DNA of 64,000 nt from Pseudomonas protegens (GTDB lineage: Bacteria > Pseudomonadota > Gammaproteobacteria > Pseudomonadales > Pseudomonadaceae). The stretch spans positions 1,178,001 to 1,242,000 of the forward strand of contig NZ_CP060201.1 of assembly GCF_013407925.2 (NCBI RefSeq), given 5' to 3'. Under the pieces are notes generated by a model. The model ran no database searches. It saw nothing but the letters and a program-made list of their open reading frames with translations, and was not told where the DNA came from. Positions 1 to 9,089 of this stretch are shown here, piece by piece. The position numbers were made by a program, and so were the translations under genes. The stretch's first letter is position 1; every line of letters starts with the position of its first letter.

Positions 1-17
1 GGCTCTTCGTTCACCGA

Positions 18-2393
18 TTACGCCGCGCCCTGACCTTCGGCCAGGAAGAACCAGGTTTCCAGCACCGAGTCCGGGTTCAGCGAAACGCTTTCAATGCCCT
101 GCTCCATCAGCCACTTGGCCAGGTCCGGGTGGTCCGAAGGCCCCTGGCCGCAGATGCCGATGTACTTGCCGGCCTTGTTGCAGGCGGCGATGGCATTGGC
201 CAGCAGCTTCTTGACCGCAGGATTACGCTCGTCGAACAGGTGGGCGATGATCCCCGAGTCACGGTCCAGGCCCAGGGTCAGCTGGGTCAGGTCGTTGGAG
301 CCGATGGAGAAACCATCGAAGTACTCGAGGAACTCCTCGGCCAGGATGGCGTTGGACGGCAGTTCGCACATCATGATCACGCGCAGGCCGTTTTCGCCGC
401 GCTTGAGGCCATTTTCAGCCAGCAGATCAACCACTTGGCTGGCTTCGCCCAAGGTGCGCACGAACGGCACCATGATTTCGACGTTGGTCAGGCCCATCTC
501 GTTGCGCACGCGTTTCAGCGCACGGCATTCCAGCTCGAAGCAGTCACGGAAGGATTCGCTGATGTAGCGCGAGGCACCACGGAAGCCCAGCATCGGGTTC
601 TCTTCTTCCGGCTCGTAGAGCTTGCCGCCGATCAGGTTGGCGTATTCGTTGGACTTGAAGTCCGACAGGCGCACGATGACCTTCTTCGGAGTGAACGCCG
701 CAGCCAGGGTGCTGATGCCTTCAACCAGCTTGTCGACGTAGAAATCCACAGGATCGTGGTAACCGGCAATACGCTTGTCGACGCTGTCCTTGATCTCTTG
801 CGGCAGCCCGGCGTAGTTCAGCAGCGCCTTGGGGTGCACGCCGATCATGCGGTTGATGATGAACTCCAGGCGGGCCAGGCCCACGCCGGCGTTTGGCAGT
901 TGGGCGAAGTCGAAGGCGCGGTCCGGGTTACCGACGTTCATCATGATCTTGAACGGCAGTTCCGGCATGGCGTCTACCGAGTTCTGCTTGATGTCGAAGC
1001 CCAGTTCGCTTTCGAAGATCAAGCCGGTGTCGCCTTCGGCGCAGGAAACGGTCACCCCCTGGCCATCCTTCAGCAGCTCGGTGGCGTTGCCGCAACCCAC
1101 TACCGCCGGAATCCCCAGTTCGCGAGCGATGATCGCCGCGTGGCAGGTACGACCGCCACGGTTGGTGACGATGGCGCTGGCGCGCTTCATCACCGGTTCC
1201 CAGTCCGGGTCGGTCATGTCGGACACCAGCACGTCACCGGCCTGGACCTTGTCCATCTCGGAAACGTCCTTGATGATCCGCACCTTGCCGGCGCCGATGC
1301 GCTGACCGATGGCGCGACCTTCCACCAGCACGGTGCCAGTTTCCTTGAGCAGGTAGCGCTCCATGACGTTGGCCTGGGTACGGCTCTTCACGGTTTCCGG
1401 ACGAGCCTGGACGATGTACAGCTTGCCGTCGTCGCCGTCTTTGGCCCACTCGATGTCCATCGGGCACTGGTAGTGCTTCTCGATGATCATCGCCTGCTTG
1501 GCCAGCTCGCTGACTTCGGCGTCGGTCAGGCAGAAACGCGCGCGATCGGCTGCGTCCACGTCCACGGTCTTCACCGAACGACCGGCCTTGGCTTCGTCGC
1601 CGTAGATCATCTTGATGGCCTTGCTGCCCAGGTTGCGGCGCAGGATGGCCGGACGACCGGCTTCAAGGGTGTTTTTGTGGACGTAGAACTCGTCCGGATT
1701 GACCGCGCCCTGGACCACGGTTTCACCCAGGCCGTAGGCGCCGGTGATGAACACCACGTCACGGAAGCCCGACTCGGTGTCGAGAGTGAACATCACGCCG
1801 GCGGTACCGGTTTCCGAACGCACCATGCGCTGCACACCGGCAGACAGGGCCACCAGCTTGTGGTCGAAACCCTGGTGTACGCGGTAGGAAATGGCGCGAT
1901 CGTTGAACAAAGAGGCAAACACTTCCTTGGCGGCACGGATCACGTTGTCCACGCCACGGATGTTGAGGAAGGTTTCCTGCTGGCCGGCGAAGGAGGCGTC
2001 CGGCAAATCTTCGGCGGTGGCCGAGGAACGCACGGCTACCGCGATGTCCGGGTTGCCTGCCGACAAGGCGGCGAAAGCGGTACGGATCTCGGTGTTGAGG
2101 CGCTCGGGGAACTCGGCTTCCATGATCCATTGACGGATCTGCGCGCCGGTCTTGGCCAGGGCGTTGACGTCATCGACATCCAGCGCATCGAGGGCGGCAT
2201 GGATCTGGTCGTTCAGACCGCTCAACTCAAGAAAATCACGATAAGCCTGAGCTGTCGTGGCAAAGCCACCAGGGACCGATACGCCCGCACCTGCGAGGTT
2301 GCTGATCATCTCGCCCAGGGATGCGTTCTTGCCCCCCACATGCTCAACATCGTGTTTGCCGAGCTTATCGAGGGAAACTACGTACTCTACCAA
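18..2393 (-). CDS. ppsA: Phosphoenolpyruvate synthase
   Basis: Makes PEP from pyruvate and ATP, releasing AMP and phosphate; it is the entry to gluconeogenesis from C3 compounds. The 791-residue product has the family layout: an N-terminal ATP-binding domain, the swivelling phosphohistidine domain with [18 protein letters not shown] (His near residue 418), and a C-terminal PEP/pyruvate barrel ending in [10 protein letters not shown] place the start at a TTG (2393-2391) because GGAGA stands just upstream and the product then begins (M)[11 protein letters not shown] as in other Pseudomonas. An upstream in-frame ATG at 2534 would add 47 unlikely residues and run close to the divergent ppsR. The stop codon is at the left edge, so the gene is complete. 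Confidence 0.95.
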   Translation of the reverse strand: MVEYVVSLDKLGKHDVEHVGGKNASLGEMISNLAGAGVSVPGGFATTAQAYRDFLELSGLNDQIHAALDALDVDDVNALAKTGAQIRQWIMEAEFPERLNTEIRTAFAALSAGNPDIAVAVRSSATAEDLPDASFAGQQETFLNIRGVDNVIRAAKEVFASLFNDRAISYRVHQGFDHKLVALSAGVQRMVRSETGTAGVMFTLDTESGFRDVVFITGAYGLGETVVQGAVNPDEFYVHKNTLEAGRPAILRRNLGSKAIKMIYGDEAKAGRSVKTVDVDAADRARFCLTDAEVSELAKQAMIIEKHYQCPMDIEWAKDGDDGKLYIVQARPETVKSRTQANVMERYLLKETGTVLVEGRAIGQRIGAGKVRIIKDVSEMDKVQAGDVLVSDMTDPDWEPVMKRASAIVTNRGGRTCHAAIIARELGIPAVVGCGNATELLKDGQGVTVSCAEGDTGLIFESELGFDIKQNSVDAMPELPFKIMMNVGNPDRAFDFAQLPNAGVGLARLEFIINRMIGVHPKALLNYAGLPQEIKDSVDKRIAGYHDPVDFYVDKLVEGISTLAAAFTPKKVIVRLSDFKSNEYANLIGGKLYEPEEENPMLGFRGASRYISESFRDCFELECRALKRVRNEMGLTNVEIMVPFVRTLGEASQVVDLLAENGLKRGENGLRVIMMCELPSNAILAEEFLEYFDGFSIGSNDLTQLTLGLDRDSGIIAHLFDERNPAVKKLLANAIAACNKAGKYIGICGQGPSDHPDLAKWLMEQGIESVSLNPDSVLETWFFLAEGQGAA

Positions 2394-2566
2394 GGTGATC
2401 TCTCCACTAACTGTGTTGGAAAAGCTCAGAAGCCGGCTGCTCGGGGAGCGTTTGCCCGCTATATGGCCTGGACCTGGAAAATAAGTGAGAATGCGGGCCA
2501 TTCCCGGCCGACAAATCGCGCCTATCATATCCAAGAATCGTCACTAGCTTAAGGCCCAAGCCGCAA

Positions 2567-3385
2567 ATGAAACGATCTGCTTTCTTTATTTCCGACGGTA
2601 CCGGTATCACAGCGGAAACCCTCGGCCAGAGCCTGTTGGCGCAGTTCGAAAACATTACCTTCAGCAAATTCACGCGGCCGTACATCGACAGCATGGAAAA
2701 AGCGCGGGCCATGGTACAACAAATCAATATGGCCGCCGAAAAAGACGGCCATCGCCCGATCATTTTCGACACCATCGTCAACCAGGACATTCGTGAGATT
2801 CTCGCGACCTCCAATGGTTTCATGATCGACATCTTCTCGACCTTCCTCGCGCCCCTGGAACAGGAGCTCAGCGAGCACTCCTCCTACTCCGTCGGCAAAT
2901 CCCACTCCATTGGCCACAACTCCAACTACATGGAGCGGATCGAGGCGGTGAACTTCGCCCTGGACAACGACGACGGCGCCCGCACCCACTACTACGACAA
3001 GGCCGACCTGATCCTGGTGGGCGTGTCGCGCTGCGGCAAGACCCCGACCTGCCTGTACATGGCCATGCAATTCGGCATCCGCGCGGCCAACTACCCGCTG
3101 ACCGAAGAAGACATGGAGCGCCTGCAACTGCCCAATGCCCTGCGCGCCCACAAGCACAAGCTGTTCGGCCTGACCATCGACCCCGACCGCCTCACCGCGA
3201 TCCGCAACGAGCGCAAGCCCAACAGCCGCTACTCCAGCTACGCCCAGTGCGAGTTCGAAGTGCGCGAAGTGGAAAACCTGTTCCGCCGCGAAAACATTCC
3301 CCATATCAACTCCACGCATTTCTCGGTGGAAGAGATTTCCGCCAAGATCCTCGTGGAAAAAGGCGTGGAGCGCCGCTTCAAGTAG
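2567..3385 (+). CDS. ppsR: PEP synthase regulatory protein (bifunctional kinase/pyrophosphorylase)
   Basis: Controls PEP synthase by ADP-dependent phosphorylation of a threonine next to the catalytic histidine and by Pi-dependent removal of that phosphate. The 272-residue protein starts [18 protein letters not shown], a family signature, and carries the P-loop-like [16 protein letters not shown] at about residues 150-165. It is divergent from ppsA across about 170 bp, the usual Pseudomonas arrangement, which supports PpsA as its target. The length is normal for the DUF299 family. Confidence 0.95.
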   Translation: MKRSAFFISDGTGITAETLGQSLLAQFENITFSKFTRPYIDSMEKARAMVQQINMAAEKDGHRPIIFDTIVNQDIREILATSNGFMIDIFSTFLAPLEQELSEHSSYSVGKSHSIGHNSNYMERIEAVNFALDNDDGARTHYYDKADLILVGVSRCGKTPTCLYMAMQFGIRAANYPLTEEDMERLQLPNALRAHKHKLFGLTIDPDRLTAIRNERKPNSRYSSYAQCEFEVREVENLFRRENIPHINSTHFSVEEISAKILVEKGVERRFK

Positions 3386-3412
3386 GTCGCACCAAGGCTT
3401 CAGCCAGCCCGA

Positions 3413-3438
3413 TGTGGCAAGGAATCGTCCCTGCCACA
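3413..3438. terminator. Hairpin between convergent ppsR and the MocR gene
   Basis: A 7-bp inverted repeat TGTGGCA/TGCCACA with a 12-base loop lies in the 83-bp gap between two convergent genes. No T tract follows on either strand, so it is at best a weak terminator, or the remnant of a REP palindrome. Confidence 0.35.
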
Positions 3439-3468
3439 AGGCTTGCCCGCATTACCCCATGCCCCCCG

Positions 3469-4896
3469 TCACCATCCCGGCAATCCACGCTCCTGGCGTA
3501 ACGCCGTCGCCAGGGCAGCAAAGCCCTCGGTCAGTTTCCGATCATCGGCCGTGGTGTTGCAGACACTGGCGCGAATGAACTGCGGCACCGCCGCCTGGCC
3601 CACGGCGAAGGTCTCGGCGGTGGCCACCAGATAGTGCTGCTGCTTCAAGTGCGCCTCAATCTCCGAAGCCCGCCAGGGCTCGGGAACACGGATCCAGAAA
3701 TGCGGGCAGGCCTCTGGACTGCGCCAGTGCAACCCCTGCAGCAAGCCCGCCACCAGCCCCTTGCGCCGCATGATCTCGGCCATCTGCTGCTGACGCAAGC
3801 GTTCGGCAATGCCGTTATCGATCCAACCGGCAGCCAGCTCCAGGACCAACGGCGTGGCCATCCAGCAGGTTGCCCGCAGCGCTGCGGCCAATCGTCCCAC
3901 CAGTGGCGGCGGCGCGCACAGGAAACCGACCCGCAACCCCGCGGCCACGGCCTTGCTCAGGCTGCTGATCAGCACCGTGCGCTCAGGGGCGAAATGAGCC
4001 AGCGGCGCCGGCCGCCGGGCCATCAGCACGGCGTGGGTTTCGTCCTCCAGAATCAACAGGTTGTGCCGCCGACAGACCTCGGCGATCGCTTCGCGGCGCG
4101 CCGCGGACTGCACCGCAGTACTGGGGTTCTGCAAGGTCGGCGTGCAATACAGGGCCGCCAGCCGGTGATGCCGGCACGCCTCCTCCAGCGCCTCGGGCAA
4201 CAGCCCCTGCTCATCCATGGGCAAGCCCAGCAACTTGATCCCTTGCATCCGAGCGCTACTGATCAGGCCCGGATAAGTCAGGTGCTCGGTGGCCAGGGTA
4301 TCCCCAGCCTTGAGCAGCGCCAGCAGGGCGATATGCAAACCGTGCTGGGCGCCGTTGACGCAAAGCACCTGCGCGGCATCGACCTGCAACCCCTCCTGGG
4401 TCAGCCAGCGGGCGCCGGCCTCGCGATAGCGCGCCAGCCCGGCCTCCGGACTGTAGCGAGCCACGTCCAGCAACCCCTGGGGATCGTCCGCCAGCGCCCG
4501 CAGGCCCTGAGCGATCAAGCGGCTCTCCGGCCCGGGAATATGGGTATTGCGACTCATGTCGAACAGCGCGGGCGACTCTTCGCCGACGTGGCGAAACCCG
4601 GCGTCGCGCGGGCGCTGCAAGCCGTCCTGACGCACGTAGGTGCCATCCCCGACCCGCGCCACCACCTGCCCCACGCGCTCCAGCTCGGCATAGGCACGAC
4701 TGATGGTGCCAATGGTCACCCCCAGTTGATCGGCCAATTGCCGATGGGGAAACAACTTGCAGCCAGGGGCCAGCAGCCCCTGGTCAATGCCTTGATCCAG
4801 CGCGTCGGCCAGGCGCTTGTACTTGGGGCCCGCCCCTTCGTGCAAGGCGGAACGCAACATTGACACCATGTCAATACTTACTTTGACAGCCATCAT
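3469..4896 (-). CDS. MocR-type GntR/aminotransferase transcriptional regulator
   Basis: A 475-residue regulator with an N-terminal GntR winged helix (about residues 15-80, with LADQLGVTIGTISRAYAELE) fused to a fold-type I aminotransferase domain. The PLP lysine is expected in ISSLSKAVAAG, Lys near 315. MocR proteins use PLP as a sensory cofactor and usually control a divergent neighbour, here the EamA exporter at 4987. Two start codons are adjacent (MMAV); the first is used. The ligand is not evident from sequence. Confidence 0.88.
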   Translation of the reverse strand: MMAVKVSIDMVSMLRSALHEGAGPKYKRLADALDQGIDQGLLAPGCKLFPHRQLADQLGVTIGTISRAYAELERVGQVVARVGDGTYVRQDGLQRPRDAGFRHVGEESPALFDMSRNTHIPGPESRLIAQGLRALADDPQGLLDVARYSPEAGLARYREAGARWLTQEGLQVDAAQVLCVNGAQHGLHIALLALLKAGDTLATEHLTYPGLISSARMQGIKLLGLPMDEQGLLPEALEEACRHHRLAALYCTPTLQNPSTAVQSAARREAIAEVCRRHNLLILEDETHAVLMARRPAPLAHFAPERTVLISSLSKAVAAGLRVGFLCAPPPLVGRLAAALRATCWMATPLVLELAAGWIDNGIAERLRQQQMAEIMRRKGLVAGLLQGLHWRSPEACPHFWIRVPEPWRASEIEAHLKQQHYLVATAETFAVGQAAVPQFIRASVCNTTADDRKLTEGFAALATALRQERGLPGW

Positions 4897-4922
4897 TTAC
4901 CCCAATAACGTGCTTTACAGGT

Positions 4923-4966
4923 TCAATCACCGGAAATGACTCGCTCAATATAGGGGTCAATTACCG
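4923..4966. promoter_or_regulatory. Candidate MocR direct-repeat operator
   Basis: The 90-bp space between the MocR gene and the exporter contains TCAATCACCG (4923-4932) and TCAATTACCG (4957-4966), a 9/10 direct repeat 34 bp apart, with weaker CAATAACG and CAATATAGG copies around it. Direct repeats are the usual MocR target form. That this is the operator is an inference from position. Confidence 0.4.
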
Positions 4967-4986
4967 ATCACGAAAGGAGTGTCAGC

Positions 4987-5943
4987 GTGACCACGACCAC
5001 CACGGCAGCCCCCACCACAACTGTGCCTTCGCGCCACTGGCTGGCCACGCTGGTCACCTGCACCCTGTTCCTGATTGTCTGCCTGAGCTGGGGCACCACC
5101 TGGCTGGGGATCAAGATCGCCGTGGAAAGCGTGCCCCCGCTGACCGCCGCCGGACTGCGCTTTCTGATTGCCTTCCCGTTGTTCGCCTGCTTTGCCTGGC
5201 TGCGCCGCGAGCCGTTGATGTTCCCAAGGGGCAGCCGGGGCTTCCTGGTGTTCGTCACCCTGTGCTACTTCAGCCTGCCCTATACCTTGCTCAACTACGG
5301 CGAGGTGCACGTTTCCTCAGGCCTGACCGCGTTGCTGTTCAGTTGCATGCCAGTGTTCATCCTGATTTTTTCCGCCTTGTTGTTGCGAGAAAGGATTCAT
5401 CTGGCGCAACTGCTGGGCATCGCCGTCGGCTTTGCCAGCCTGTTCCAGATCATTCGCGGCCAGGGCCTGCTCAACGATCACAACGAACTCTCGGGGGTGT
5501 TGGCGATTCTCGGCGCGGCGCTGCTGCATGCCCTGTGCTACGTGGTCACCAAGAAACACGGCAGCGACATCAGCGTCATCACCTACAACGCCCTGCCAAT
5601 CGGCATCGCCGGCCTGCTGCTGTGCCTGGCCGGGCTGGCCGTGGAAAGCCCGGACTTTGCCGCGATCAGCCCACGCTCCTGGGGCGCCCTGCTGTACCTG
5701 GGGCTGGCTGCGTCGGTGGGCGGATTTATCGTCTACTTCTTCCTGCTCAAGCGCCTGAATCCGGTGATCCTGTCCTTCGTCTTCATCATCTTCCCGGTGT
5801 TCGCGGTGATCATCGGCGCCTGGTACGAAGGCCAGAGCCTGTCCCGAGACCTGCTGCTGTATGCGTCGACCCTGCTCGGCGGCTTCGCCATCACCAAATT
5901 GCCACTGGATAAATGGCTGACCAGAATGACCTCCCGCCCCTAA
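4987..5943 (+). CDS. EamA/DMT-family permease
   Basis: A 318-residue inner-membrane protein with about ten hydrophobic segments forming two EamA repeats, the architecture of drug/metabolite exporters. It begins at a GTG (4987) placed well behind AAAGGAG. The substrate is unknown. The family often exports amino acids or related metabolites, and control by a divergent PLP-binding MocR regulator fits an amino-acid-like or amine substrate, but this is inference. Confidence 0.85.
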   Translation: MTTTTTAAPTTTVPSRHWLATLVTCTLFLIVCLSWGTTWLGIKIAVESVPPLTAAGLRFLIAFPLFACFAWLRREPLMFPRGSRGFLVFVTLCYFSLPYTLLNYGEVHVSSGLTALLFSCMPVFILIFSALLLRERIHLAQLLGIAVGFASLFQIIRGQGLLNDHNELSGVLAILGAALLHALCYVVTKKHGSDISVITYNALPIGIAGLLLCLAGLAVESPDFAAISPRSWGALLYLGLAASVGGFIVYFFLLKRLNPVILSFVFIIFPVFAVIIGAWYEGQSLSRDLLLYASTLLGGFAITKLPLDKWLTRMTSRP

Positions 5944-5952
5944 AGAGACGCG

Positions 5953-6050
5953 GTAGGAGCGAGCTTGCTCGCGAAGCTTCTCGGAACGCCACGCTCGCCC
6001 GGCAAACCCGCGTCATCGTTGACGGTCATCGCGAGCAAGCTCGCTCCTAC
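5953..6050. repeat. REP doublet (REPIN), GGAGCGAGCTTGCTCGCG family
   Basis: Two REP palindromes in opposite orientation (5953-5974 and 6029-6050) contain GGAGCGAGCTTGCTCGCG and its complement, separated by about 54 bp. This inverted doublet is the REPIN form common in fluorescent pseudomonads. It lies between the convergent EamA and prpD genes. Confidence 0.85.
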
Positions 6051-6064
6051 AAGGGGGGATAACC

Positions 6065-7549
6065 CTAGATCACCAGCAGATCGACGAACCTATGCACCGG
6101 CGTTGCTTCCAACCGCGCCGGGTCCTTGTACAGCTGGAAAATATGCGCCGAGCGCTGGGCGCTGAAGCGGGTGGCCAGGTTGGCCTTGAACTTGTCTTCC
6201 AGCAGCGGGATGCCTTCGGCGCGGCGCCGCCGGTGACCAATGGGGTACTCCACCGCTACCTGTTCGGTGCTGGAACCGTCCTTGAAGAACACCTGGATCG
6301 CGTTGGCGATCGAGCGCTTGTCGGCTTCCAGGTATTCCCGGGTATAGCGCGGGTCTTCAACGATCTGCATCTTGCTCCGCAACTGATCGATGATCGGGTG
6401 CGCGGCGTGGAAGTCGTCCTCGTAGTGCTCGGCCACCAGGGTGCCGAAGGCCAGGGGCACGGCGGCCATGTATTGCAGGCAGTGATCGCGGTCGGCGGCA
6501 TTGGCCAGCGGCCCGACCTTGGAAATGATGCGGATCGCCGACTCATGGGTGGTGATCAGGATGCGGTCGATTTCGTGCAGGCGATTGCGCACTTTCGGAT
6601 GCAGGATCACCGCCGCCTCACAGGCGGTCTGCGCATGGAACTCCGCCGGGAAGCTGATCTTGAACAGCACGTTTTCCATCACGTAGCTGGCATATTTCTG
6701 CGTCAGGCTGAACTGCCGCTGGCCCTCGGGCTTGAGCGCCAGGTCCTTGTTGGTGTGACTGAACAGCACGTCATAGAAGCCCCACTGCGGCGCGCTGAGC
6801 ACCCCGGGAATGCCCATCTCGCCGCGCATTGCGATATCCGCCAGGCGCACCCCGCGACTGCTGGCATCCCCCGCCGCCCAGGATTTGCGTGAACCGGCAT
6901 TCGGCGCATGACGGTAGGTGCGCAGCGCCTGACCGTCGACAAAGGCATGGGACAGCGCCGCCAGCAACTGCTCGCGATTGGCCCCCATCAACTTGGCGCA
7001 GACCGCTGTGGAGGCGACTTTCACCAGCAGCACATGATCGAGCCCGACCCGGTTGAAGGCGTTTTCCAGGGCGATCACGCCTTGGATCTCATGGGCCATG
7101 ACCATCGCTCGCAACACATCGCCCAGGGTCAGCGGCGCCTCGCCATCGGCCACGCGCTTTTGCGACAGATGATCGGCCACCGCCAGAATCCCGCCGAGGT
7201 TGTCCGAAGGATGCCCCCACTCCGCCGCCAGCCAGGTGTCGTTGTAATCCAGCCAGCGCACGATGCTGCCTATGTCCCAGGCCGCCTTCACCGGGTCGAG
7301 GCGGTAGCTGGTGCCGGGCACCCGGGCGCCGAAGGGCACCACGGTGCCTTCGACGATCGGCCCCAGGTGCTTGGTGCATTCGGGAAAACGCAGGGCCAGC
7401 AGGCCGCAGCCCAGGGTGTCCATCAGGCAATGGCGGGCGGTGTCGAGGGCTTCTTGGGAGTCGATGGAATAGTTCAGGACATAGTCGGCGATGTCCTGCA
7501 GGACCTGGTCGTACTCGGGACGGTTGTTCAGGTCTACGTTGGCGCTCAT
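6065..7549 (-). CDS. prpD: 2-methylcitrate dehydratase
   Basis: A 494-residue MmgE/PrpD-family protein, full family length, that dehydrates 2-methylcitrate in the methylcitrate cycle. In operons that also carry acnD and prpF the PrpD reaction is thought to be partly redundant with AcnD plus PrpF. It is the last gene of the leftward prp operon, about 290 bp downstream of prpF with a REP doublet in the spacer. It ends close to another REP doublet that separates it from the convergent EamA gene. Confidence 0.93.
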   Translation of the reverse strand: MSANVDLNNRPEYDQVLQDIADYVLNYSIDSQEALDTARHCLMDTLGCGLLALRFPECTKHLGPIVEGTVVPFGARVPGTSYRLDPVKAAWDIGSIVRWLDYNDTWLAAEWGHPSDNLGGILAVADHLSQKRVADGEAPLTLGDVLRAMVMAHEIQGVIALENAFNRVGLDHVLLVKVASTAVCAKLMGANREQLLAALSHAFVDGQALRTYRHAPNAGSRKSWAAGDASSRGVRLADIAMRGEMGIPGVLSAPQWGFYDVLFSHTNKDLALKPEGQRQFSLTQKYASYVMENVLFKISFPAEFHAQTACEAAVILHPKVRNRLHEIDRILITTHESAIRIISKVGPLANAADRDHCLQYMAAVPLAFGTLVAEHYEDDFHAAHPIIDQLRSKMQIVEDPRYTREYLEADKRSIANAIQVFFKDGSSTEQVAVEYPIGHRRRRAEGIPLLEDKFKANLATRFSAQRSAHIFQLYKDPARLEATPVHRFVDLLVI

Positions 7550-7668
7550 GGGGGCGTTGCTCCTGTTGCAAGGTTGTGGGTAGCGGTGATTCCTCAGGTA
7601 CAGGTCAATAACGGCATCGCAGGTCTGCGCCTGCTCAGCGATTCAATAACAGCAGCACTGCTGGCGGT

Positions 7669-7804
7669 TGTGGCGAGGGAGCTTGCTCGCGCTGGGTGGC
7701 GCAGCCGCCCCAAAGGCGGCCCATGGGTTGCAGCAGGTCAATCGCAAGCTCAGGGCTTACGACCGCTACGCGCCGGCCGAGCGGGAGCAAGCTCCCTCGC
7801 CACA
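7669..7804. repeat. REP doublet in the prpF-prpD spacer
   Basis: Inverted palindromic units TGGCGAGGGAGCTTGCTCGC (from 7671) and its counterpart ending in GCTCCCTCGCCACA (to 7804) enclose about 90 bp. The unit is a variant of the REP family at 5953. It sits inside the transcribed prp operon. Confidence 0.8.
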
Positions 7805-7837
7805 GCAAGCCCCCCCTCAAAGCCTGCGTTGCTGTTC

Positions 7838-9028
7838 CTAGAAACTGTCGCCGGGCACGCGCACCCAGCCTTCCATCAGCACCCGCGCGCTGCGGCTCAT
7901 GATGGCCTTGACCACGGTCCAGTCAGCGCCGTTTTGCGTGGCTTCGGCGCCGACGCGCAAGGTGCCCGAAGGGTGACCAAAACGCACCGCGCTGCGCGCA
8001 CCGCCGCCGGCCGCCAGATTGACCAGGGTCCCGGGAATCGCCGCCGCGGTGCCAATGGCCACCGCCGCGGTGCCCATCATCGCGTGGTGCAGCTTGCCCA
8101 TGGACAGGGCCCGCACCAGCAGGTCGACGTCCCCGGCCTTGATCGCCTTGCCGCTGGAAGCCTGGTAATCCGCCGGCGGCGCGACAAAGGCCACTTTCGG
8201 CGTGTGCTGGCGCTGGGCGGCTTGGTCCAGGTGCTGAATCAGACCCATGCGCAGGGCACCGTGGGCACGGATGCTCTCGAACATGGCCAGGGCCTTGGGA
8301 TCGCCATTGATGTCGCCCTGCAGCTCGGTGCCGCGGTAACCGATGTCCGCCGCGTTGATGAAAATCGTCGGAATCCCGGCGTTGATCAGGGTCGCCTTGA
8401 AGGTGCCGACACCCGGTACTTCCAGGTCGTCCACCAGGTTGCCGGTGGGGAACATCGAACCGCCGGCGCCCTCTTCCTCGGCCGCCGGATCGAGAAACTC
8501 CAGCTGCACTTCGGCCGCCGGGAAGGTCACCCCATCCAGCTCGAAATCACCGGTTTCCTGAACCTCGCCGTTGGTGATCGGCACATGGGCGATGATGCTC
8601 TTGCCGATATTGGCCTGCCAGATACGCACCACCGCCACGCCGTTCTTCGGGATGCGCGCCGGGTCCACCAGGCCGCTGCTGATGGCGAACGAGCCCACCG
8701 CCGCCGAGAGGTTGCCGCAGTTGCCGCTCCAGTCGACGAAGGCCTTGTCGATGGCGACCTGACCGAACAGGTAGTCGACGTCGTGATCGGCCTTGATGCT
8801 CTTGGACAGAATCACCGTCTTGCTGGTGCTGGAGGTGGCGCCGCCCATGCCGTCGATCTGCTTGTCATAGGGATCGGGGCTGCCGATCACCCGCAACAGC
8901 AGGGCATCGCGGGCCGCGCCCGGCAGCTGGGCCGCCTCGGGCAGGTCCTGCAGGTTGAAGAACACGCCCTTGCTGGTGCCGCCACGCATGTAGGTGGCGG
9001 GAATCTTGATTTGCGCTACGAATGCCAT
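7838..9028 (-). CDS. prpF: 2-methylaconitate cis-trans isomerase
   Basis: A 396-residue PrpF-family isomerase (diaminopimelate-epimerase-like fold). It converts the trans-2-methylaconitate made by AcnD to the cis isomer, so AcnD cannot replace PrpD without it. The N-terminus IPATYMRGGTSKGVFF and the internal GNCGNLSAAVGSFAI segment are typical of the family. It starts 61 bp after acnD in the same operon. Confidence 0.93.
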   Translation of the reverse strand: MAFVAQIKIPATYMRGGTSKGVFFNLQDLPEAAQLPGAARDALLLRVIGSPDPYDKQIDGMGGATSSTSKTVILSKSIKADHDVDYLFGQVAIDKAFVDWSGNCGNLSAAVGSFAISSGLVDPARIPKNGVAVVRIWQANIGKSIIAHVPITNGEVQETGDFELDGVTFPAAEVQLEFLDPAAEEEGAGGSMFPTGNLVDDLEVPGVGTFKATLINAGIPTIFINAADIGYRGTELQGDINGDPKALAMFESIRAHGALRMGLIQHLDQAAQRQHTPKVAFVAPPADYQASSGKAIKAGDVDLLVRALSMGKLHHAMMGTAAVAIGTAAAIPGTLVNLAAGGGARSAVRFGHPSGTLRVGAEATQNGADWTVVKAIMSRSARVLMEGWVRVPGDSF

Positions 9029-9089
9029 GAATTTCAGGTCCTGATAAAGACCGGGGGCGGTGCCTTGCGGCCCGCCCCCGGCACGTCAT

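Noticed and set aside
129-2552. 807-codon open frame antisense to ppsA
   Set aside because: It mirrors the codon structure of ppsA, is rich in Val/Gly/His/Gln as antisense frames of high-GC genes are, and has no ribosome-binding site or domain.
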